Source: an uncultured Sulfitobacter sp. (GTDB taxonomy: Bacteria > Pseudomonadota > Alphaproteobacteria > Rhodobacterales > Rhodobacteraceae). From it: 64,000 nucleotides of DNA. The notes under the pieces were generated by a model. The model was not told the origin of the DNA. It searched no databases and saw only the letters and a program-made list of their open reading frames with translations. The position numbers and the translations under genes are program-made. Below are positions 10,680 to 19,868 of the stretch, piece by piece. The stretch is taken from assembly GCF_947499945.1 (NCBI RefSeq), contig NZ_CANMQD010000001.1, forward strand, positions 372,001-436,000, read 5' to 3'. Numbering within the stretch: position 1 is the stretch's first letter; each line of letters starts with the position of its first letter.

Positions 10680-11684
10680 ATGGCACCCAAATCCACAGCG
10701 GCAAAACCCTACAACGTTGTTGTTGTGGGCCAGAATGGAAGGCTGTCATACGAGGCCGTGATTTTTGTCGCTTCGCTCCGCACCATGAGCCCTGATTTCA
10801 AAGGCCGCGTATTGGTTGCGGAGCCCCAAGTAGGTCCGTTGTGGGAAAAAGACCCCACCATCCGAAACCAGCAAGTCCGCGACGCTCTGACGGAGATGGG
10901 CGCAGAGATCATTCCCTTCGAGAACAAGCACTTTGGTGAGAAATATCCTTTCGGTAATAAAATCGAAATGCTGAGCGCTCTGCCTAAGGGCGAACCTTTT
11001 GTCTTCTTCGACACCGACACATTGATTACTGGCGATCTGAACGCAGTTCCCTTTGACTTTGACCGCCCCAGCGCCTCGCTCCGCCGCGAAGGGACATGGC
11101 CCCATCCCCAACTTTACGGTCCCGGCTATACGGGTTTGTGGAAATCGCTTTATGATAAATTCGGATTGGATTTTGAGTCCTCTCTGGATTTGAGCCAACC
11201 TGACGAATACTGGCGCCGCTACCTCTATTTCAATGCTGGTTTTTTCTTTTACAAATGCCCCCACGAGTTTGGCGCAAAATTCCTCGAATACGCCCTCGCC
11301 ATTCGCGACACACCGCCTGTCGAGCTTTGTGCGCAAGTGTTTGACCCTTGGCTGGATCAGATCGCCCTGCCCCTCGTCATTCACGCCCTTGGCGGTGGAC
11401 GCGACACCCTGCCCGATGGGCTGCTTGATGGCGCTGTAACTTGCCATTACCGCCTTCTGCCCCTGCTCTATGCCCGCGAAAGCGATCACGCGGTCGCTGT
11501 GCTGGAGCATGTGACAGCCCCCAATAAAGTCAAAAAGGTGCTCAAGAATTACGATCCTATCAAGCGCATGATTTATCAGGGCCGCGGCGTCAAAGCGCGC
11601 GCACTCTTTGATCAGAAAAATATGCCCCGCAAGGAGCAAGCGATCCGCAACCGTCTCAAATCAAACGGTTACTGGATGCGGTAA
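10680..11684 (+). CDS. putative glycosyltransferase (GT-A/GT8-like)
   Basis: FFDTDTLITGDL (DxD-type motif) and YFNAGFFFYKCP (FNAG-type motif). Confidence 0.55.
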   Translation: MAPKSTAAKPYNVVVVGQNGRLSYEAVIFVASLRTMSPDFKGRVLVAEPQVGPLWEKDPTIRNQQVRDALTEMGAEIIPFENKHFGEKYPFGNKIEMLSALPKGEPFVFFDTDTLITGDLNAVPFDFDRPSASLRREGTWPHPQLYGPGYTGLWKSLYDKFGLDFESSLDLSQPDEYWRRYLYFNAGFFFYKCPHEFGAKFLEYALAIRDTPPVELCAQVFDPWLDQIALPLVIHALGGGRDTLPDGLLDGAVTCHYRLLPLLYARESDHAVAVLEHVTAPNKVKKVLKNYDPIKRMIYQGRGVKARALFDQKNMPRKEQAIRNRLKSNGYWMR

Positions 11685-11686
11685 CG

Positions 11687-12697
11687 ATGACGCAGGAGGC
11701 AAAACGGCTCGGCTGGGTAGTCTGCGCCAACATCTCCGATCATCTGCGCAGCGGCCGTGAAAAAGGCCGCTTTTATCAAGGCACCCGTAAGTTCTCTGCC
11801 GGTACAAAAGTCTATCTGGGGGTGCCCTTCTGGGGCATGGGCGGCATTAACCTGCGGGTGGCGGGCCTGCACCGTATGTCGCGCAGTTGGACCACAAGCA
11901 TCATCTCAAGCAGCGTTCTGGTCAACATCCGTCCCTATGGCATCTATTCTCCCCGGAAATGGGAAACCATTACTGACAATTACGCCACTCCCTTTGATGC
12001 AAAGGAAGATGCCCTCCATTTCATGGAGTATATTATCGACGCCTCCTACCGCGAGCGGCCGGAAAAGATACAACCTGTCACAGTCGAGAGGCCTTGGGGC
12101 TATTTCCAGACGGCACCCTACCGTCCTGCTCCATCTGCCCCGTCGAGGGGTGACATTGGCCTCATTACCCGCTCCGCTCAATACGCAAATAAAGTCCATA
12201 TGGGCCACACACTGTGGCTTGGCACACACCATTCCTACATCAGCTACCTCAAGCAAACTACTGATATCGTGAAGAAAATAGATCCAGATCCAAGCGTTTT
12301 TTCAGCCGCTTGGTTACACGGAACGCTTACACGAACGGGGACTGGGTACAGGGAATTGGAAACACGTTTCGGCATGCGGGCTGCGGGACTTGTGCGCGAA
12401 CTGACCTACCCCGAACAGTCCGATGGCAAGCCGCCGATGCAGGCTCAATTTAACTGCGCAAGTCTGAAGACTAATGCCGCTAGCCTGATTGATGCGGCAA
12501 CACTCATCGTGACAACGCGCGAAATGCGCACCGACCCGCCAAATTGGCCGCGCGAGGGCACGCAGGCTTATCTAAACAACGCCACAAAAATCATCAAAAA
12601 GCTCGGCGTGGGAAGTACGCTGCGCCTGATGTTCGAAGAAGAGAAATTGGCGACGGGGCGTTTCTGGAAAACACTCCCGCCGCCACTCCCCGATTAA
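11687..12697 (+). CDS. hypothetical protein with a C-terminal degenerate RelA/SpoT-type HD-like region
   Basis: SAQYANKVHMGHT...YISYLKQTTDIVKKIDPDPSVFSAAWLHGTLTRTGTGYRELETRFGMRAAGLVRELTYP follows the spacing of (p)ppGpp-hydrolase HD domains but has HG where HD is expected. Confidence 0.5.
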   Translation: MTQEAKRLGWVVCANISDHLRSGREKGRFYQGTRKFSAGTKVYLGVPFWGMGGINLRVAGLHRMSRSWTTSIISSSVLVNIRPYGIYSPRKWETITDNYATPFDAKEDALHFMEYIIDASYRERPEKIQPVTVERPWGYFQTAPYRPAPSAPSRGDIGLITRSAQYANKVHMGHTLWLGTHHSYISYLKQTTDIVKKIDPDPSVFSAAWLHGTLTRTGTGYRELETRFGMRAAGLVRELTYPEQSDGKPPMQAQFNCASLKTNAASLIDAATLIVTTREMRTDPPNWPREGTQAYLNNATKIIKKLGVGSTLRLMFEEEKLATGRFWKTLPPPLPD

Positions 12698-12700
12698 GGC

Positions 12701-13312
12701 TTAGGCCTCAGCCGCTACAGGCTTCTCAAGCAGCGTATAGGTCGCGATAACCGCATCCTGCACTTGTGCGCGTACCACACGGCCCTGCTCGTTACGCTTG
12801 CCGCGTGCGCCAACTGATTTCTTAATCACACGGCCGATTTGCTGGTTCAAGGAAACACGCGCACGGCTGGATTTGCCATCTTCGTCCATTTCCCCAAGTG
12901 CGGTTTCATATTGTGCTTTGAAGTTCGCATCTTTTTGCGCTTCTTTTACGACGGTTAAGATAAAATTCTCGTCGAACTTCCCTGCTTCATCGAGCTTTTT
13001 AGCCAATGCAACCGTGTGGTCAATCACGTGACGCTTCGCGGCAAGGCGCAGTGCCAGCGCGTCGTCCTTGGGTGCGGTGGCAATTACGTGGGTCTCGACC
13101 AGCTTTTGCATGTAGTGGGTCATATTCATGCCAGCGGCTTTTGCCTGTGCATCCATAAACTTGCGAACAGGCAATTCGAGCATGAACGTCACTGTAGAAG
13201 CCTTTTCAAGCTTCTCGAGGCGACGTGCACGGCCTCCTACTTTCTTATCGACCTTTGCCACTTTTGGGGCTTTGGCGGATTTTGTCTTTGTGATTTTTTC
13301 AATCTTTGTCAT
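12701..13312 (-). CDS. ribbon-helix-helix-like DNA-binding protein, basic N-terminus
   Basis: VTFMLELPVRKFMDAQAKAAGMNMTHYMQKLVETHVI fits strand-helix-helix RHH layout. Lys-rich N-terminal extension. Confidence 0.55.
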   Translation of the reverse strand: MTKIEKITKTKSAKAPKVAKVDKKVGGRARRLEKLEKASTVTFMLELPVRKFMDAQAKAAGMNMTHYMQKLVETHVIATAPKDDALALRLAAKRHVIDHTVALAKKLDEAGKFDENFILTVVKEAQKDANFKAQYETALGEMDEDGKSSRARVSLNQQIGRVIKKSVGARGKRNEQGRVVRAQVQDAVIATYTLLEKPVAAEA

Positions 13313-13331
13313 TTTTGTCTCCTACCTCAAA

Positions 13332-13387
13332 ACATACTTGTAGTGTATGCGATGCAAGCCTACCCGTCAACATACTTGTTGTGTATG
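13332..13387 (-). promoter_or_regulatory. promoter with twin palindromic operators
   Basis: Two copies of acatacttgt(a/t)gtgtatg (13332-13349, 13370-13387), each with catac/gtatg arms. On the minus strand TTGACG (13365-13370), 17 bp, TACACT (13342-13347). Confidence 0.65.
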
Positions 13388-13551
13388 AATCGCGAGTGTG
13401 ACCAAAACACAATTCCCCCCGAGTGCGATTTTTGGAACACCCATTCCAGCTAGCACCCCTAACTCGCGCAGATGTTCCTGACACGTGGCATGCCCTTGTC
13501 GCCTCTCCTGCAATCACGTAATCGTGCGCCTGAATTCAATGGGAGAAACGA

Positions 13552-14832
13552 ATGTCACACGGCTTTGATACACTACAAATTCACGCAGGCGCACGCCCTG
13601 ATCCGGCCACTGGCGCACGTCAGACGCCGATCTACCAGACAACAGGTTATGTGTTCCGCGATGCTGACCACGCCGCCGCACTCTTCAACCTGCAAGAAGT
13701 GGGCTTCATCTACTCCCGCCTGACCAACCCGACGGTTGCCGTGCTACAAGAGCGTATTGCGACCCTCGAAGGTGGTGTTGGCGCTGTGTGTTGTTCCTCT
13801 GGTCATGCAGCCCAGATCATGGCGCTGTTCCCGCTGATGTCACCCGGCAAAAACGTTGTTGCATCCACACGCCTTTATGGCGGCACAGTCACGCAATTTT
13901 CCCACACAATCAAACGCTTCGGCTGGGAAGTTAAATTTGTAGACTTCGATGATCTCGACGCTGTGAAAGCTGCGATTGACGACAACACCCGCGCGGTATT
14001 CGGCGAAGCCATCGCCAACCCGGGCGGCTATATTATGGACGTCCGTGCCATTGCCGACATCGCGGATGCAGCACAGCTCCCGCTCATCATCGACAACACG
14101 ACCGCCACGCCGTACCTGTGCCGCCCGATCGAGCATGGTGCGACACTGGTCGTGCACTCCACCACCAAATACCTCACAGGCAACGGGACTGTTACAGGCG
14201 GCTGCATCGTGGACAGCGGCAATTTTGACTGGTCCGCCACCGATAAATTCCCATCGCTCAGTGCGCCTGAGCCTGCCTATCACGGCCTCAAATTCCACGA
14301 GACATTCGGCAATCTGGCTTTCACCTTCTTCGGCATCGCCGTCGGGCTGCGCGATCTGGGCATGACCATGAACCCCCAAGCGGCGCATTACACGCTGATG
14401 GGCACCGAGACGCTGAGCCTGCGGATGGACCGTCATGTCTCCAACGCAGAAAAGATCGCCGCTTGGCTCGAAGCGGATGACCGCATCGACTACGTCACCT
14501 ATGCAGGCCTCGAATCATCCCCTTACTACGAGCGCAGCAAAACCGTCTGCCCCAAGGGCGCTGGTGGCCTCTTCACCTTTGCAGTCAAAGGCGGATACGA
14601 CGCCTGCGTCAAGCTGGTGAACGCATTGGAAGTCTTTAGCCACGTGGCAAACCTCGGCGACACGCGCTCTCTCATCATCCATTCCGCCTCAACCACCCAC
14701 CGTCAGTTGACGCCTGAGCAGCAGGATGCCGCAGGCGCCGGAGCCAGTGTAGTACGCGTTTCCATCGGTACCGAGGACGCAAATGACCTGATCGCCGATC
14801 TGGATCAGGCGCTGACACAGGCCACAGCGTAA
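13552..14832 (+). CDS. metY: O-acetylhomoserine aminocarboxypropyltransferase/cysteine synthase family
   Basis: Cys/Met metabolism PLP enzyme: TLQIHAGARPDPATGARQTPIYQTTGYVF, VHSTTKYLTGNGTVTGG. Confidence 0.92.
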   Translation: MSHGFDTLQIHAGARPDPATGARQTPIYQTTGYVFRDADHAAALFNLQEVGFIYSRLTNPTVAVLQERIATLEGGVGAVCCSSGHAAQIMALFPLMSPGKNVVASTRLYGGTVTQFSHTIKRFGWEVKFVDFDDLDAVKAAIDDNTRAVFGEAIANPGGYIMDVRAIADIADAAQLPLIIDNTTATPYLCRPIEHGATLVVHSTTKYLTGNGTVTGGCIVDSGNFDWSATDKFPSLSAPEPAYHGLKFHETFGNLAFTFFGIAVGLRDLGMTMNPQAAHYTLMGTETLSLRMDRHVSNAEKIAAWLEADDRIDYVTYAGLESSPYYERSKTVCPKGAGGLFTFAVKGGYDACVKLVNALEVFSHVANLGDTRSLIIHSASTTHRQLTPEQQDAAGAGASVVRVSIGTEDANDLIADLDQALTQATA

Positions 14833-14842
14833 CCAAACAGCA

Positions 14843-14870
14843 CCCGTGCGCGATCCCTTTCGCGCACGGG
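14843..14870 (+). terminator. strong hairpin downstream of metY
   Basis: Perfect 10-bp stem cccgtgcgcg/cgcgcacggg with loop atcccttt. Confidence 0.55.
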
Positions 14871-14985
14871 CCATCCGCGATGCTTCGCCGAAAACCGTGC
14901 GCGGACCTTTTCTTGGGACCCACACTGCGTTAATCTGTAGTGATACGAAGTTGTTGGTTAACCAAGCCCATGTTAAAGGCCGCCC

Positions 14986-17900
14986 ATGAAGCCTAATTTT
15001 GCACTCTCATTGTCTTTCGAAGGCATCAAACTGTTGCACCGCGCAGCAGGCGGTTGGCGTGAGGTCGGCGAAGTGCCGGTCACCGCCGCTGATCTTGGCG
15101 GGGAGTTGGCCATGCTGCGCAAGACCGCGGCCAGCCTTGAACCTGCGGGTGTGCGTACAAAGCTGCTTATTCCCGCAAGCCAGATTAAGTATCTCACGAT
15201 TGATACTCCCGGCTTGTCCGAGGCAGCACGCCGCAAGGAAGCTGAAACAGCGCTGCACGATGCGACCCCCTATGAGGTGTCCGAGCTTGCCTACGACATC
15301 AGCGTAGAAGGCCCCAAAACACACGTAGCCGCCGTCGCGCGCGAGACTTTGGCTGAGGCAGAAGCCTTCGCAACCGAGCACCGCTTTCATCCCGTCAGTT
15401 TTGTCGCTGTGCCGGATGAGGCGCCCTATTTGGGCGAGCCGTTCTTTGGAATGACATCAGAGGCAGCAAAGCTGCTTGAAGCCGGTGAAACGGTAGAGCC
15501 TGATGGCATCGCTGTGGTCGTGGTTGGCGCAATTACGCCCGAGTTTGTACCGCCGCGCACAAAGCCCGAGTCCGAGCCCGAAAGTACACCAGCGCCCGCA
15601 CCTGATCCCGTGCATGAGCCAAAGTCCGGAACTGAAACTGAGGCGAAAACCGAACAGCCAACAACCAAAGAAGAACCCGGCCTTGAAGAAGCAAAGGCGG
15701 AGCTTGCCCCCGTTGAAACAGCGCCCACACCAAAGGCTGCGCCAACGCCCGTACCAGAAAATGATCCGGCCCCGTCTAACGCAGCAAAGCCTATTGTAGG
15801 GCCGCCAGCGGACAAGACCGAAGAAGCAAAGCAAGCGGAAGCCCCTATAGACACGCAAGCTGTCCCAGAAAAGCCTGCGGCGGCCAAACCAGCGCAGAGC
15901 GGTGCGACACCCGACTCTGTCCCATCCGCACCGCTACCTACCGAAGAAAAGCCCGAAGCCAGCACTCCGCCGTCCCAACCAGAGCTGGAATTTGCACCTG
16001 CACCGGCGCCAAAAGCCCTGCCTGCGGCTGAGAAACCATCCGCTAAGGAACCTTCAGCACAGCCAGTAAAGCCAGCGCCAGAAGTTGAACAACCTGCTGT
16101 TGAAGCGCCTGAAGTAGTACCGCCTGTTTCATCAAAGGCACCAACGCCTGTTGCTGCTCCTGCTGCACCTCTAGAGAAAGCTGAAAATGCGCCAGACGCC
16201 GCGCGTGCGGCTTTACTTGCTGCTGCTGCCGCTTCTGGTCCGACGCAGCAGGCTTCTCGATCATCAGACGCGGCATCACGCCCGCTCACAGCAAATGCCC
16301 CCATTGCTGCCGCTCCCCCACCCGATACTGCGGCCACAACTGGGTTTGCCAGCCGCCGCAATGCCCCACCGTCGAACCCCGCTGCCAAACCCGTCGGCGG
16401 CGCCCAACGCATTGCAGTGCGCACGCCAACACCAGACAGCAGCTCACTGACAAAACCAGCCGCCGTCGTGGCATCAACGGCTGCTGCCGCTGCGCCTGTT
16501 GCTGCGGCAGCTCGTTCAATCGGGGGATTTCTGAGCCGCCGTAAACCACGCACAGGGCCCGCCGCACCACTGCCCGCACCCACAAGCGCTGCACCCGCTG
16601 TTGGCACCGAAGCAGAGCGGATGACTGTATTTGGGGCCCGCAACGGCCAAGTCGGCGGCAAGCCGCGCTTTCTCGGCCTGATTATGACAGTGATTTTGCT
16701 CGTCTTTCTAGCTGGTGTAGCCGCGTGGGCCGCAGTTTTTCTTGACGATGGCATCGCAAGCCTGATCAAAAAGGATAAGACCCGCGCGACTGCCTCTGCG
16801 CCTGAAAACCAGATAAACCCCGAGGTTATTCGGACCCCCGACGGCATTGATCCCGCCCAAACCGACACCACCGCAGATGTGCAGATTGCAGCGCTCGATC
16901 CTGTACTCTCGGCTGAAGAGACTGCTGTGGTTGATGCCGCGCAAAACCCTCGCCCAGATCCGCAGGTCCCTGTAATCACCGAGGCAGAGGCCGCAGCACG
17001 CTATGCTGTGACCGGCATTTGGCCCCTTGCACCTACGACACCGCTGTCTGACCCTGACACCGTCGACGCGCCCGTTTACCGCAGTGGTATCGACCCTGTC
17101 AGTGGTGCCGCCGATGCCTTCGCCCTCCCAGCACCGCAAGAGATCGATACAGGCGTGCAATTGGCCGCTGCCATTTCGCCACCGCCCTTCGGTCAGCGCA
17201 CTGCAAAGGATGCAGCAGGCCTCATCATTCCCACCCCCACCGGCGTCGTCACGCCCGAAGGTTACACGCTCTTCTCGGCCAGCCCTCCACTGAAACCACC
17301 CGCCACTCTGGCCCGTTTCGCAGCCCAGCCCACTGTCACTGCACCCCAAGCGACTTCGGCACTTGCCGCGCTGCGCCCACAGAACCGCCCTCTCGGCCTG
17401 TCCGAACGTTCGGAGCGTGCGCAGCTTGGTGGTGTAAGCCGAGGTGAGTTGGCCGCCTTCCGCCCCGCACTTCGCCCTCGCTCCATTCAAGAACGTGCAA
17501 AGGAAGCTGACGAAGACGCCCTAAAAGCGGCCGAACAAGATGAAGCCCGCGCAAAAGCCGCTGCTGAATCAGCCGCTGCGGCCGCGGCTGCCGCACTTTT
17601 GGTCCCAACAACTCCAACAGCACCCGCTGCGGCTCCGACACCTGCACCGATCGTTGCCACACGCTTTGCCACAGCGCAGTCCAAGCGGCCCGATACCCGC
17701 CCGCGCAATTTCTCCCGCATTGTGAAACGCGCCCAACGCGCAGCGCCCAAGCAAGAAACGCGTGTTGCCGCAGCAGCATCCGTAGCGCCGCGTACTGTCA
17801 AGCCCAGCTTGCCCTCAAAGGCCTCCGTTGCGCGTAGTGCGACAGTTAAAAATGCTATCAACCTGCGCAAGGTCAATCTGATCGGAATCTACGGCAAACC

Positions 17901-18054
17901 GTCCAGCCGCCGCGCGCTGGTCCGGCTAGGTAATGGCCGCTATCAAAAAGTAAAAGTGGGTGACCGTATCGACGGAGGCCGCGTTGCATCTATCAGCAAC
18001 TCTGAATTGCGCTATTCAAAAAGTGGCCGCAACGTTGTGCTGAAGATGCCTTAA
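14986..18054 (+). CDS. large Pro/Ala-rich single-TM protein, PilM/GspL-like N-terminus and PilP/GspC-like C-terminus
   Basis: N-term LSLSFEGIKLLHRAAGGWREVGEVPV...TKLLIPASQIKYLTIDTPG. TM FLGLIMTVILLVFLAGVAAWAAVFL. C-term VNLIGIYGKPSSRRALVRLGNGRYQKVKVGDRIDGGRVASISNSELRYSKSGRNVVLKMP. Confidence 0.65.
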   Translation: MKPNFALSLSFEGIKLLHRAAGGWREVGEVPVTAADLGGELAMLRKTAASLEPAGVRTKLLIPASQIKYLTIDTPGLSEAARRKEAETALHDATPYEVSELAYDISVEGPKTHVAAVARETLAEAEAFATEHRFHPVSFVAVPDEAPYLGEPFFGMTSEAAKLLEAGETVEPDGIAVVVVGAITPEFVPPRTKPESEPESTPAPAPDPVHEPKSGTETEAKTEQPTTKEEPGLEEAKAELAPVETAPTPKAAPTPVPENDPAPSNAAKPIVGPPADKTEEAKQAEAPIDTQAVPEKPAAAKPAQSGATPDSVPSAPLPTEEKPEASTPPSQPELEFAPAPAPKALPAAEKPSAKEPSAQPVKPAPEVEQPAVEAPEVVPPVSSKAPTPVAAPAAPLEKAENAPDAARAALLAAAAASGPTQQASRSSDAASRPLTANAPIAAAPPPDTAATTGFASRRNAPPSNPAAKPVGGAQRIAVRTPTPDSSSLTKPAAVVASTAAAAAPVAAAARSIGGFLSRRKPRTGPAAPLPAPTSAAPAVGTEAERMTVFGARNGQVGGKPRFLGLIMTVILLVFLAGVAAWAAVFLDDGIASLIKKDKTRATASAPENQINPEVIRTPDGIDPAQTDTTADVQIAALDPVLSAEETAVVDAAQNPRPDPQVPVITEAEAAARYAVTGIWPLAPTTPLSDPDTVDAPVYRSGIDPVSGAADAFALPAPQEIDTGVQLAAAISPPPFGQRTAKDAAGLIIPTPTGVVTPEGYTLFSASPPLKPPATLARFAAQPTVTAPQATSALAALRPQNRPLGLSERSERAQLGGVSRGELAAFRPALRPRSIQERAKEADEDALKAAEQDEARAKAAAESAAAAAAAALLVPTTPTAPAAAPTPAPIVATRFATAQSKRPDTRPRNFSRIVKRAQRAAPKQETRVAAAASVAPRTVKPSLPSKASVARSATVKNAINLRKVNLIGIYGKPSSRRALVRLGNGRYQKVKVGDRIDGGRVASISNSELRYSKSGRNVVLKMP

Positions 18055-18102
18055 CCTGCTGCGTCCAGAAAAAGATACTTAGGACTTCAGAATAAAAGAA
18101 AT

Positions 18103-18123
18103 GCGCGGGGCATCGCCCCGCGC
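18103..18123. terminator. GC-rich hairpin between convergent genes
   Basis: Perfect 9-bp stem gcgcggggc/gccccgcgc with atc loop. Confidence 0.5.
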
Positions 18124-18153
18124 TCGTTCATATCAACCATAATTTTCCTGTGC

Positions 18154-19263
18154 TTAAGTCGCACTTAGCTCGCCGCTATCGATCTGCTCTTGCTCAATGC
18201 TCTCGAACAGCGCCTTGAAGTTGCCCTCACCAAACCCGTCGTCGCCTTTGCGCTCGATAAACTCAAAAAAGATCGGGCCGATCACCGTTTTTGAGAAAAT
18301 CTGGAGCAAGATGCGCGTTTCGGGACCTTCTTGACCGTCAACTTCCACAACCCCCTCACCGTCGATCAGGATACCGTGCTTTTTCATCCGCTCGATCGGC
18401 TCGGCGTGGCCAACAACCCGCGTTTTGCTCAACTCGTAGTATGCTTCTGGTGGCGGTGGCATAAACTTCAAACCGTTTTCGGCAATCGCATCCGTGGCGT
18501 CATATATGTTGCGGGCGCCCACAGCGATGTGCTGTATCCCTTCCCCGTTGTACTTCTTGAGATATGCTACAATCTGCCCTGTTTCGCCACGGTCTTCATT
18601 GAGCGGGATGCGGATGCGCCCACACGGCGAGGTCAACGCACGGCTGAACAGCCCCGTGAACTTCCCTGCAATATCAAAGAACCGGATTTCGCGAAAATTG
18701 AACAAATCTCCGTAGAATTTGAACCACTTGTCCATGTTTCCCTTAAATACATTGTGGGTGAGATGATCGAGATAATAAAACCCGACCCCCTCAGGCTTGG
18801 ACTGCGCAATCCAATCGTATTCCCAGTTATAGGGCGAAGTATCGTAATACTGGTCGACAAAATACAACAGTGACCCGCCAATCCCCATAATCGCAGGCAC
18901 ATCCAGCACCTTGCCATCGCCAGTATATTCCTCGGCACCTTGTGCTACCGCATGGGCCAGCGCCTTTTGCGCATCCACCACACGCCACCCCATCGAGGGC
19001 GCACAAGGCCCATGGATCTCCACAAATTTCGCGGCAAAGCTACCCGCATCATAGTTCAGCACATAGGTAATATCACCCTGCTGCCACAGTTCGATCGACT
19101 TGGTTTTGTGATTGGCGACATGTGCATAGCCCATCTTGCGAAACACCTCCCGCAGTTCGTCGGGGTTAGGTGACGCATACTCGACGAATTCGAACCCGTC
19201 GGTGCCGGCAGGGTTTTCAGGCGTAATCGTGGATTTTGGTGCATCGTGCGGGAACGGACCCAT
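18154..19263 (-). CDS. hppD: 4-hydroxyphenylpyruvate dioxygenase
   Basis: GFEFVEYASP, DHLTHNVFKGNMDKW, HIAVGARNIYDA, IFSKTVIGPIFFEFIERKGDDGFGEGNFKALFESIE. Start set to MGPFPHDAP inside the longer ORF. Confidence 0.95.
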   Translation of the reverse strand: MGPFPHDAPKSTITPENPAGTDGFEFVEYASPNPDELREVFRKMGYAHVANHKTKSIELWQQGDITYVLNYDAGSFAAKFVEIHGPCAPSMGWRVVDAQKALAHAVAQGAEEYTGDGKVLDVPAIMGIGGSLLYFVDQYYDTSPYNWEYDWIAQSKPEGVGFYYLDHLTHNVFKGNMDKWFKFYGDLFNFREIRFFDIAGKFTGLFSRALTSPCGRIRIPLNEDRGETGQIVAYLKKYNGEGIQHIAVGARNIYDATDAIAENGLKFMPPPPEAYYELSKTRVVGHAEPIERMKKHGILIDGEGVVEVDGQEGPETRILLQIFSKTVIGPIFFEFIERKGDDGFGEGNFKALFESIEQEQIDSGELSAT

Positions 19264-19401
19264 GGCGTACCTCCTGTTTGGCGCTATTTGTGCAAGTATA
19301 CCGCCATAAACATACAAAATTTGCGCATAATGCAGCACGAATATGGATACTTCCGCGAAGAAGCCGCATACTAATAGGCAAAAGCGCGAAAGAGACGCAT
19401 C

Positions 19402-19857
19402 ATGCTAGACGACACCGACAAACAACTGCTCGACGCCTTGCAAGAGGATGCGCACCTGACTGCCCATCAATTAGCCGAGACGCTCAATCTTTCCCCCTCC
19501 CAAATCGGGCGCCGGCGACAAAAGCTCGAAGCAGAAGGCGTGATCCGCAAATACACCGCCCAACTTGAGCCGCGCAAATTAGGATTGGCCGTGCAAGGTT
19601 TCGTTCAGGTCCATCTTGGCACCCATGGCCCCGAGCATTCCATGAGTTTTGCGCGCCTTGTTGCCAATCGTGCCGAGATTGTGAGCGCTTGGACCATGAC
19701 AGGGGATGCGGATTATTTACTGCGGGTCTATTGTGAAGATCTACCCGCCCTCAACAGGCTGATTCACGAAGTGCTGCTGCCGCACAAGGCTGTGGCTCGC
19801 GTTCACAGTCAAATCGTCATGGACCAGCTTAAACGCGACGGCCCGCTACCTACCTAA
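19402..19857 (+). CDS. Lrp/AsnC family transcriptional regulator
   Basis: LDDTDKQLLDALQEDAHLTAHQLAETLNLSPSQIGRRRQKLEAEGVI HTH plus an RAM-type C-terminus; divergent from hppD. Confidence 0.93.
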   Translation: MLDDTDKQLLDALQEDAHLTAHQLAETLNLSPSQIGRRRQKLEAEGVIRKYTAQLEPRKLGLAVQGFVQVHLGTHGPEHSMSFARLVANRAEIVSAWTMTGDADYLLRVYCEDLPALNRLIHEVLLPHKAVARVHSQIVMDQLKRDGPLPT

Positions 19858-19868
19858 AAAGGACGTCC

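Noticed and set aside
13390-13551. SAM-II or SAM/SAH riboswitch upstream of metY
   Set aside because: A ttcctgacacgtggc segment looked similar to part of the SAM/SAH motif, but the pairing arm and the GGAGC pseudoknot partner could not be found.
15426-16979. 517-aa minus-strand ORF antisense to the 1022-aa protein
   Set aside because: Composition (Ala/Gly/Ser monotony) is the mirror of the Pro/Ala-rich linker on the plus strand; no start context or family features.
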